This document shows positions 1 through 6,034 of a DNA stretch of 6,902 bases, piece by piece. The translations under genes were made by a program, and so were the position numbers. The stretch's first letter is position 1; each line of letters begins with the position of its first letter. A model generated the notes under the pieces. It saw only the letters and a program-made list of their open reading frames with translations. It made no database searches and was not told where the DNA came from. Source of the DNA: Nitrospirae bacterium RBG_16_43_11 (GTDB taxonomy: Bacteria > Nitrospirota > 9FT-COMBO-42-15 > HDB-SIOI813); assembly GCA_001805165.1 (NCBI GenBank), contig MHEI01000100.1, positions 316-7,217 on the forward strand. Reading direction: 5' to 3'.

Positions 1-1
1 T

Positions 2-1492
2 ACCGGTTTCATAGACAGGAGCGATGATATCTATAATTCAGCGGCTGTCATAAGCAAAGGGAAGATCGCCGGCATATACCATAAAAATTATCTTCCGAAT
101 TATGGCGTATTTGATGAAAAGCGTTATTTCAAGAGTGGCAATGAGTGTCCGTTATTCATTATATGGGGTGTCAGTGTGGGGATAAATGTATGTGAGGATA
201 TATGGTATCCCGATGGCCCTTGCATGAATCAGGCACTGGCCGGTGCACAGATTATTATAAATATTAACTCATCTCCATATCACAGGGATAAGTGGCGGTT
301 CAGAGAGCGGATGGTATCTACCCGTGCATCTGATAATTCGGTCTTTATTGCTTATACTAATATGGTTGGCGGCCAGGATGAACTTGTGTTTGACGGTCAC
401 AGCATGGTGTTTAACCCTGATGGTGAACTTATTGCGCGGGGAAAACAATTTGAGGAAGACCTGATTGTAATGGATATTGATTTGAGGGCAGTTGAGCTTG
501 CAAGACTGCATGATCCGAGAAGAAGGGCTAAGATTTTTTCACCTCAGGCTGTCTCACAAGTCTCCACAATAAAGATATCAGACACAAAAGCCAGGGGAAA
601 GAGACCAAAACTATTACAAAGAACTGTTGAACCACTTGATTCCACCGCAGAAGTATACCATGCCCTGCTCCTCGGAACGAGTGACTATGTAAAAAAGAAC
701 ATGTTCAAAAAAGCAGTCATCGGATTGAGCGGGGGGATAGATTCCGCCTTAGTAGCGGCAATTGCAGTAGATGCCCTCGGCAAGGAAAATGTAACAGGTG
801 TATTCATGCCATCTCAGTATACAATGCCTGAGAGCAAAGAGGACGTAAATGCCCTTGTAAAAAATCTCGATATCAAACTGATCACAATACCTGTTAACAG
901 CATCTTCAAATCGTATCTTGACACACTTTCCGAACCTTTTGCAGGCCGCAAGACTGATGTTACAGAGGAAAACCTCCAGGCAAGGATACGCGGAAATATC
1001 ATTATGGCATTATCAAACAAGTTTGGCTGGCTTGTGCTCACCACAGGAAACAAGAGCGAGATGAGTGTGGGATATGCAACACTCTATGGCGATATGGCCG
1101 GCGGCTTTGCAGTTATAAAGGATGTGCCTAAGACACTTGTATATGAACTCGCGAGATACAGGAATAATACAGAAGAAAAAGCAGTGCCGCCTATTCCTGA
1201 AAGAATACTTGTAAAGGAACCGACTGCAGAGCTCAAACCCGGACAGAAGGACTCTGATACCCTGCCTCCATATGATATATTGGATCCGATTCTGTATGCC
1301 TATGTGGAGGAAGACAGGTCATTCAGAGAGATAGTTGATACCGGATTTGACGAGGTCACAGTCGAAAAAGTAATATCAATGGTTGACAGTAGTGAGTATA
1401 AAAGGAGACAGTCACCGCCTGGTATTAAGATAACACCGAGGGCTTTTGGAAAGGATTGGAGGCTGCCGATTACGAACAGGTACAAAGCTTAA
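2..1492 (+). CDS. nadE: Glutamine-dependent NAD+ synthetase, 5' end missing
   Basis: This is the C-terminal 496 residues of a cytoplasmic enzyme that converts deamido-NAD+ (NaAD), ATP and glutamine to NAD+, the last step of NAD synthesis. The frame is open from base 2, so the start codon lies upstream; the GTG at 176 is internal because homologous sequence continues before it. The first part is the nitrilase-like glutaminase domain: HKNYLPNYGVFDE carries the catalytic Lys (codon 83-85) and GINVCEDIW the nucleophilic Cys (codon 191-193); the Glu of the triad must lie upstream of the window. The second part is the synthetase domain with the ATP pyrophosphatase loop SGGIDS (728-745), then TTGNKSE, YGDMAGG and KEPTAELKPGQKDSD, ending in the usual TPRAFGKDWRLPITNRY. 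Two-domain members are typically about 540-680 residues, so some 50-90 residues are probably missing if it is of the shorter type. No terminator follows, so read-through into the glutamine synthetase gene 80 bases on is plausible. Confidence 0.97.
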   Translation, partial: TGFIDRSDDIYNSAAVISKGKIAGIYHKNYLPNYGVFDEKRYFKSGNECPLFIIWGVSVGINVCEDIWYPDGPCMNQALAGAQIIININSSPYHRDKWRFRERMVSTRASDNSVFIAYTNMVGGQDELVFDGHSMVFNPDGELIARGKQFEEDLIVMDIDLRAVELARLHDPRRRAKIFSPQAVSQVSTIKISDTKARGKRPKLLQRTVEPLDSTAEVYHALLLGTSDYVKKNMFKKAVIGLSGGIDSALVAAIAVDALGKENVTGVFMPSQYTMPESKEDVNALVKNLDIKLITIPVNSIFKSYLDTLSEPFAGRKTDVTEENLQARIRGNIIMALSNKFGWLVLTTGNKSEMSVGYATLYGDMAGGFAVIKDVPKTLVYELARYRNNTEEKAVPPIPERILVKEPTAELKPGQKDSDTLPPYDILDPILYAYVEEDRSFREIVDTGFDEVTVEKVISMVDSSEYKRRQSPPGIKITPRAFGKDWRLPITNRYKA

Positions 1493-1504
1493 TGCGGAAT
1501 GCGG
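1491..1504 (+). repeat. Two tandem copies of a 7-base unit at the nadE stop codon
   Basis: AATGCGG occurs at 1491-1497 and again at 1498-1504, followed by a degenerate AGTGATG. The first copy overlaps the last two bases of the nadE TAA stop. Short runs of this GCGGAAT type occur in intergenic spacers of various environmental bacteria (from memory). With only two copies it may be a remnant of such a run or chance. No function is assigned. Confidence 0.45.
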
Positions 1505-1536
1505 AGTGATGTAGCATAGGTCTTTATGACCACAAA

Positions 1537-1542
1537 TATAAT
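1537..1542 (+). promoter_or_regulatory. Candidate -10 box upstream of glnA
   Basis: A perfect TATAAT lies 30 bases before the glnA ATG, which would place transcription start near 1549 with a leader of about 24 bases that still includes the ribosome site. No convincing -35 box is found 15-18 bases upstream (GCATAG at 17-base spacing), and no TGGCAC-N5-TTGC sigma-54 element is visible in the 80-base gap. A small inverted repeat, GGTC (1519-1522) and GACC (1528-1531), sits just upstream. This is a weak candidate; the gene could equally be read through from nadE. Confidence 0.25.
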
Positions 1543-1557
1543 AACCCATTTATAAAA

Positions 1558-1563
1558 AGGAGG
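1558..1563 (+). promoter_or_regulatory. Strong Shine-Dalgarno site of glnA
   Basis: AGGAGG lies nine bases before the ATG at 1573. It is by far the best ribosome site in the window and fixes the glnA start. Its strength fits a highly expressed enzyme. Confidence 0.85.
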
Positions 1564-1572
1564 AAGTAGAAA

Positions 1573-2985
1573 ATGACACCACGCGAAGTATTGGAGTTTG
1601 CAAAGAAGAATAAGACGGTAATGGTAGATATGAGGTTTATGGACTTTCCGGGTCTGTGGCAGCACTTTTCTATCCCGATAACTGCACTTGACGTATCATC
1701 ATTTGAAGAGGGGCTCGGATTTGACGGCTCAAGTATCCGCGGCTGGCAGGCAATACATCACAGCGACATGCTCGTTATCCCTGATCCGACTACTGCTATC
1801 ATGGATCCATTTACGCAGCATCCCACACTGAGTATGATTTGTAATGTAATAGACCCTATCACAAGGGAACATTACAGCAGAGACCCGCGCTACATTGCCC
1901 AGAAGGTTGAGCAGTATCTCAAATCAACAAAGATTGCAGATACCTGTTATTTTGGGCCGGAGGCCGAATTTTTTGTATTTGATGATATCAGATATGATCA
2001 AAACGAACACTGCGGCTTCTATTACATAGATTCAGTAGAAGGCCAGTGGAACACAGGTAGAGAGGAAAATCCGAACCTGGGATATAAACCACGTTATAAG
2101 GAAGGATATTTCCCTGTGCCGCCGATGGACACCATGCAGGATCTCAGGACAGAAATGGTGCTTGAGATGCAGAAGTGCGGTATCGAGATCGAGGCTCAGC
2201 ATCATGAAGTGGCAACTGCCGGTCAGAATGAGATAGACATGAGATTTGACACCCTCACCCGTGTAGCTGATAAACTCCTGCAATATAAGTATGTCGTAAA
2301 GATGGTAGCAAAAAGACACAACAAGACAGCGACATTTATGCCTAAACCTATCTTTGGAGACAACGGGTCCGGCATGCATTGCCATCAGAGCCTCTGGAAG
2401 GGCAGCAAACCATTATTCGCCGGCAGTGAGTATGCAGGCTTGAGCCAGATGGCCCTTTATTACATTGGCGGTATCCTTAAGCATGCCCCTGCTCTTGCAG
2501 CACTGACATCCCCGACTACCAACTCATATCGGAGGTTGGTACCGGGTTTCGAGGCACCTGTGAATCTTGCATACTCAAGCAGGAACAGGAGCGCATCTGT
2601 CAGGATTCCGATGTATTCAGCAAGTCCGAAGGCCAAAAGGGTTGAGGTGAGATTCCCTGATGCGTCCTGCAATCCATACCTGGCGTTTTCTGCAATGCTG
2701 ATGGCAGGCCTTGATGGCATAGAAAACAAGATAGAGCCAGGCGCTCCGCTTGACAAGGATATATATGACATGAAGCCGGAGGAACTGTCGGATATCCCGT
2801 CTATCCCAGGCTCTTTGGATGAAGCGCTGGGTCATTTAGAAAATGACAAGGACTTCCTGTTAAAAGGGGGTGTATTTACAGAAGATGTCATAGATACATG
2901 GATTAACTACAAGAGGACCAGGGAAATAGATGCAATAAGGCTCAGGCCGCATCCTTATGAGTTTAATCTCTATTTTGATATTTAA
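1573..2985 (+). CDS. glnA: Type I glutamine synthetase, adenylylatable form
   Basis: This cytoplasmic enzyme condenses ammonia and glutamate to glutamine with ATP and is the main entry of ammonia into metabolism; family members form dodecamers. The 470-residue product matches the usual length of about 469. The N-terminal beta-grasp domain contains the FDGSSIRGW loop, whose Asp takes part in ammonium binding. The catalytic domain shows GPEAEFFVFDD with metal-binding Glu130 and Glu132, GQNEIDMRFD, HCHQSLWKG, the glutamate-gate NSYRRLVPGFEAP segment and the Arg-rich SRNRSASVRIP. Near the C-terminus, DKDIYDM places Tyr398 exactly where the adenylylated tyrosine of Escherichia coli GlnA lies (Tyr398 counting Met1), so control by a GlnE-type adenylyltransferase is expected; neither glnE nor glnB is in the window. 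The C-terminus is PHPYEFNLYFDI. The start is fixed by the AGGAGG site, and a strong hairpin terminates the gene just after its stop. No key residue is missing. Confidence 0.98.
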   Translation: MTPREVLEFAKKNKTVMVDMRFMDFPGLWQHFSIPITALDVSSFEEGLGFDGSSIRGWQAIHHSDMLVIPDPTTAIMDPFTQHPTLSMICNVIDPITREHYSRDPRYIAQKVEQYLKSTKIADTCYFGPEAEFFVFDDIRYDQNEHCGFYYIDSVEGQWNTGREENPNLGYKPRYKEGYFPVPPMDTMQDLRTEMVLEMQKCGIEIEAQHHEVATAGQNEIDMRFDTLTRVADKLLQYKYVVKMVAKRHNKTATFMPKPIFGDNGSGMHCHQSLWKGSKPLFAGSEYAGLSQMALYYIGGILKHAPALAALTSPTTNSYRRLVPGFEAPVNLAYSSRNRSASVRIPMYSASPKAKRVEVRFPDASCNPYLAFSAMLMAGLDGIENKIEPGAPLDKDIYDMKPEELSDIPSIPGSLDEALGHLENDKDFLLKGGVFTEDVIDTWINYKRTREIDAIRLRPHPYEFNLYFDI

Positions 2986-2999
2986 GAATAAAAGGACGT

Positions 3000-3066
3000 A
3001 AAAAAAGGGGACAGCGACTATTTATTTGACAAATCATCAAATAAATAGTCGCTGTCCCCTTTTTTT
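3000..3066 (+). terminator. Perfect 30-bp hairpin with A and T tracts; glnA terminator and probable repetitive palindrome
   Basis: The left arm (3000-3029) is exactly complementary to the right arm (3037-3066), leaving a 7-base loop. Each arm is an outer A/T tract, then GGGGACAGCGACTA, then an AT-rich inner part; the T run continues to 3068. Ending 14 bases after the glnA stop, it has the form of a strong intrinsic terminator, and the flanking A and T runs would let it work on either strand, although both neighbours are read on +. The length and perfection far exceed what termination needs. The GGGGACAG...CTGTCCCC ends resemble dispersed palindromes that I recall near IS200-like REP-associated tyrosine transposases in several phyla. 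The hairpin is seen directly; membership of a mobile or dispersed family is inference. No transposase lies in the window. Confidence 0.9.
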
Positions 3067-3074
3067 TTCCAGAC

Positions 3075-3080
3075 TATAAT
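3075..3080 (+). promoter_or_regulatory. Candidate -10 box upstream of the RDD gene
   Basis: A perfect TATAAT lies just after the glnA hairpin and 19 bases before the ATG of the zinc-ribbon/RDD gene. The -35 region at 17-base spacing (CTGTCC) lies inside the hairpin and matches only three of six consensus bases. Transcription would start about 13 bases before the ATG, giving a very short leader. A new promoter after a strong terminator is expected here, but this site itself is only tentative. Confidence 0.25.
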
Positions 3081-3099
3081 GATAGAATAGCTTCCCAAT

Positions 3100-3639
3100 A
3101 TGCGATGCCCGAAATGTGGATATACAACAGAATATGAATTTGAATCGTGTCCCATGTGTGTAACTCAAATGGATTCCGGCAAAAGTATTAATTTGGCGAG
3201 CAGTGAAAAGGGAGGCTTCTGGGTACGACTTGTGGCATTTTTAGTTGATAACATAATTATATTTTTTGCTACAGCTTTCTTTGCATTCATTGCAGGTCTT
3301 GCGACAGGTCTTGGTGGACTTACCTCTGATGTGTCGGCAGAAAACGTAGAATATCTTTCCACAATCTTTGGTTTCTTTATCGGAACAATGTTAGGACCAT
3401 TCTATTATACATTATTCACCGGTTGGGAAGGACAAACCCCCGGCAAGAAACTCCTGGGCCTTCGCGTAATAACAATGACTGGAGAACCTGTAGGTTATGG
3501 CCGGGCACTTTTAAGATACATCGGATATTTTGTTTCCTTCTTTCTTCTTGGCCTCGGATTTGTTATGATAGCATTTGACAGGAATAAGCGCGGGTTTCAT
3601 GATTTTATAGCTGGAACTTGCGTAGTTAAGGTAGAATAG
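3100..3639 (+). CDS. RDD family membrane protein with N-terminal zinc ribbon
   Basis: The 179-residue protein starts with a short zinc ribbon, CPKC-x10-CPMC (Cys3, 6, 17, 20), likely cytoplasmic, then an RDD domain with three predicted membrane segments at about residues 44-70, 86-106 and 137-159. The RDD signature is clear: Arg43 and Asp50 in RLVAFLVD, the loop GQTPGKKLLGLRV (111-123), and DRNKRGFHDFIAGT after the last segment with Asp160. RDD proteins are poorly characterised; some have been linked to ion transport, and no substrate can be assigned here. The ATG at 3100 keeps the first Cys pair intact but has no clear Shine-Dalgarno sequence, consistent with a short leader. The stop is 16 bases before the likely glgB ATG, so the two genes are probably co-transcribed, though a functional link to glycogen is not shown. 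Confidence 0.9.
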   Translation: MRCPKCGYTTEYEFESCPMCVTQMDSGKSINLASSEKGGFWVRLVAFLVDNIIIFFATAFFAFIAGLATGLGGLTSDVSAENVEYLSTIFGFFIGTMLGPFYYTLFTGWEGQTPGKKLLGLRVITMTGEPVGYGRALLRYIGYFVSFFLLGLGFVMIAFDRNKRGFHDFIAGTCVVKVE

Positions 3640-3644
3640 GTAAA

Positions 3645-3655
3645 ATAGGTTGAAT
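3645..3655 (+). promoter_or_regulatory. Weak ribosome site that decides the glgB start
   Basis: ATAGG at 3645-3649 is six bases before the ATG at 3656, a usable though weak spacing. The in-frame TTG at 3650 would instead have to use the AGG at 3638-3640, which overlaps the stop codon of the previous gene. The ATG is therefore preferred; the difference is two residues. Confidence 0.45.
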
Positions 3656-5860
3656 ATGGAATCATCACATATAAACAAAGACATGGACCTTATCCTCAAT
3701 GCGGAGCATCATGACCCGTTCTCATACCTCGGTATGCATCCGCTATGGTTCGAGGGGAAGTCTGTTGTGGTCGTAAGGGCATTTCTCCCTGAAGCACAAG
3801 AGGTCTCTGTCATTGATGCTGAAAAGCCTGACATCGTATATCCTATGAACAGGCGTCATCCTGATGGGATATTCGAGGCAACAATAGGCGACAGGGAAAA
3901 GGTCTTCTCCTACAGGCTTAGGGTAAGCGATCCATCAGGCAACATACGCGAATTTCATGATCCCTACTCGTTCCTCCCCATAATGAGCAGTTATGATCTG
4001 CACCTCTTTGCAGAAGGTAAAAATTACTTCATGTACAGAAAAATGGGGGCACATATCCTGACACAGAATAATATCAGCGGGGTATATTTTACTGTATGGG
4101 CCCCTAATGCCGTACGTGTAAGTATTGTGGGGGATTTTAACAAATGGGACGGTAGAAGATATCCAATGCGGGTACTGGGAGGATCAGGTGTATGGGAGCT
4201 TTTTATACCTGGTATGTCTGTAGGTGAGGTATACAAGTATGAGATAAAAACTATGGATAGCCTGATCTTGCTGAAGAGCGACCCATACGGTCACTTTTCT
4301 GAAGTAAGGCCCAACAACGCTTCCATAGTCTGCGATATAGACCAATATAACTGGGGTGACACAGAGTGGTTGACAATACGCCAACATAAGGACCTGCATC
4401 AGTCTCCTGTTTCAATTTATGAAGTACACCTCGGTTCATGGAAAAGGAAGGGCGAAAGTGGTGACGGATATCTCACCTACCGGGAACTTGCTCATGACCT
4501 AATCGCCTATGTCAAAGAGATGGGTTTCACACACATAGAACTCCTTCCTATTGCAGAACATCCTTTTGACGCCTCATGGGGTTATCAGGTCACAGGTTAT
4601 TTCGCCCCCACAAGCCGTCATGGAACCCCGGAAGAGTTCATGTACTTTGTTGACCACTGCCACCAGAATGGGATAGGCGTAATACTCGACTGGGTGCCGG
4701 GACATTTCCCCAAAGATGCCCATGGACTTGCATGGTTTGACGGAACAGCCTTATATGAACACCTTGACCCGCGGATTGGGGAGCACAGGGAATGGGGAAC
4801 GCTCGTCTTTAACTATGGCCGGAATGAGGTAAAGAATTTCTTAATATCAAATGTGCTCTTCTGGTTTGATAAGTACCATATAGACGGCGTTCGTGTAGAT
4901 GCAGTGGCCTCGATGCTCTATTTGGATTATTCCCGTGATGAGGGTGATTGGGTTCCCAATAAGTATGGAGGAAGGGAAAACCTTGAAGCTATAGAGTTCA
5001 TAAGAGAGTTCAACGAGGTAGTCTATAAATACTTCCCCGGCATTATGACAATAGCTGAAGAATCTACCGCCTGGCCAATCGTCTCGAAGCCGACATACTT
5101 AGGCGGCCTTGGTTTCGGTTTCAAGTGGAATATGGGATGGATGCACGATACCTTAGAGTATTTCTCGAAGGATGCGATCCACAGAAAATATCATCAGGGC
5201 AGCCTTACATTCTCCCTGCTATATGCCTTCCATGAAAATTTCATCCTCCCCCTCTCTCACGATGAGGTAGTGCACGGAAAGAGGACCCTGCTTGACAAGA
5301 TGCCGGGAGATTTCCATCAGAAGTTTTCAAACCTGAGATTGCTTTACGGGTTTATGTATGGACATCCCGGCAAGAAACTTCTCTTCATGGGGGGCGAGAT
5401 AGGCCAGTGGTGGGAGTGGAATTGTGATGTAAGCCTTGACTGGCACCTCCTTCAGTATGAAGAGCACAGTAAATTGCAGAGGTTTGTCAGAGACCTTAAT
5501 CATCTTTACAGGAATGAACCATCCCTGTGTGAGATAGATTTTGAGTACCAGGGATTTGAATGGATAGACTTCCACGATTCAGACAACAGCATCGTCTCCT
5601 TTTTAAGGAGAGGAAAGAATCCGGATGACATCCTTATATTCGTATGCAATTTAACGCCTGTGCAGCGTTGGGGCTATAAAATAGGAGTTCCAAGGGCGGG
5701 CTACTACAAAGAGATACTTAACAGCGATTCTGAAATATACGGAGGAAGCAACATTGGAAACTCCGGCGGTGTTTCGTCAGCACCTATACCCTGGCAGGGG
5801 AAATCTCACTTACTGGAATTAACACTACCACCGCTGGGAATCATAGTGCTGAAGCCATAA
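3656..5860 (+). CDS. glgB: 1,4-alpha-glucan (glycogen) branching enzyme
   Basis: This cytoplasmic GH13 enzyme cuts alpha-1,4 glucan chains and rejoins them as alpha-1,6 branches during glycogen synthesis. From the ATG it is 734 residues, close to the 728 of E. coli GlgB; a TTG start at 3650 would add two. Domains in order: an N-terminal beta domain (about 15-110, HHDPFSYLGMH), a CBM48 module (about 130-220, VYFTVWAPNAVRVSIVGDFN), the catalytic barrel (about 245-600) and a C-terminal beta domain ending in LPPLGIIVLKP. Catalytic residues are intact: nucleophile Asp415 in GVRVDAVASM, acid/base Glu468 in IAEEST, and Asp536 in LSHDEVVHGKRTLL, with the same spacing as E. coli Asp405, Glu458 and Asp526. 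The usual EVHLGSWKR, DWVPGHFP and GGREN segments are present. It follows the RDD gene closely, probably in one transcript. No glgA, glgC or glgP is within the window. The gene ends before an inverted repeat that may terminate it. Confidence 0.97.
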   Translation: MESSHINKDMDLILNAEHHDPFSYLGMHPLWFEGKSVVVVRAFLPEAQEVSVIDAEKPDIVYPMNRRHPDGIFEATIGDREKVFSYRLRVSDPSGNIREFHDPYSFLPIMSSYDLHLFAEGKNYFMYRKMGAHILTQNNISGVYFTVWAPNAVRVSIVGDFNKWDGRRYPMRVLGGSGVWELFIPGMSVGEVYKYEIKTMDSLILLKSDPYGHFSEVRPNNASIVCDIDQYNWGDTEWLTIRQHKDLHQSPVSIYEVHLGSWKRKGESGDGYLTYRELAHDLIAYVKEMGFTHIELLPIAEHPFDASWGYQVTGYFAPTSRHGTPEEFMYFVDHCHQNGIGVILDWVPGHFPKDAHGLAWFDGTALYEHLDPRIGEHREWGTLVFNYGRNEVKNFLISNVLFWFDKYHIDGVRVDAVASMLYLDYSRDEGDWVPNKYGGRENLEAIEFIREFNEVVYKYFPGIMTIAEESTAWPIVSKPTYLGGLGFGFKWNMGWMHDTLEYFSKDAIHRKYHQGSLTFSLLYAFHENFILPLSHDEVVHGKRTLLDKMPGDFHQKFSNLRLLYGFMYGHPGKKLLFMGGEIGQWWEWNCDVSLDWHLLQYEEHSKLQRFVRDLNHLYRNEPSLCEIDFEYQGFEWIDFHDSDNSIVSFLRRGKNPDDILIFVCNLTPVQRWGYKIGVPRAGYYKEILNSDSEIYGGSNIGNSGGVSSAPIPWQGKSHLLELTLPPLGIIVLKP

Positions 5861-5882
5861 AGTTCACTCGAAAATCCCCATT

Positions 5883-5978
5883 TTAACCGCGGAGAACACG
5901 GAGAACGCAGAGAATAATTATTATTAGAATCTTAAATTTATTTTTATTCTCTGTGCCCTCTGCGGTCTCTGCGGTTAA
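5883..5978. repeat. Imperfect inverted repeat of 9-base units between convergent genes; possible two-way terminator
   Basis: The left arm (5883-5917) and right arm (5944-5978) match at 28 of 35 positions, with three further positions able to form G-U pairs in the + strand RNA, around a 26-base AT-rich loop. Each arm has three 9-base units: CCGCGGAGA, ACACGGAGA, ACGCAGAGA on the left (5887-5913), and TCTCTGTGC, CCTCTGCGG, TCTCTGCGG on the right (5948-5974). TTAATTTT follows the right arm on + and TTAAAAT the left arm on -, so it could terminate both glgB and the opposing ATPase gene. Elements made of such CACGGAGA/CGCAGAGA units are, from memory, dispersed in several environmental bacterial lineages. 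The 174-base gap holds no gene that I can see. Confidence 0.8.
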
Positions 5979-6034
5979 TTTTCATTCCCCTTTGTGAGCC
6001 CCGGCTCATGACGGTTCGTCCCGAAAATCCTCCA

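Noticed and set aside
176..178. GTG as a start codon for a 438-residue NadE
   Set aside because: The frame is open back to base 2 and that stretch encodes the expected glutaminase-domain sequence, including the catalytic Lys; the GTG is internal.
1519..1531. GGTC-TTTAT-GACC inverted repeat before glnA as an operator or terminator
   Set aside because: Four-base arms are too short to support either function and are expected by chance.
2032..2385. 117-codon open frame on the minus strand inside glnA
   Set aside because: It lies wholly within a clearly coding region, resembles no known protein and is a shadow of the glnA reading frame.
3026..3031. Perfect TTGACA -35 box inside the glnA hairpin
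   Set aside because: No -10-like hexamer occurs 16-18 bases downstream (TCGCTG at 17), and the TATAAT at 3075 is 43 bases away.
5995..6020. Small inverted repeats TGAGCC/GGCTCA and GACG/CGTC in the glgB-ATPase gap
   Set aside because: The first has only a 2-base spacer and the second only four base pairs; neither is followed by a T tract on either strand, so no terminator or operator is claimed.
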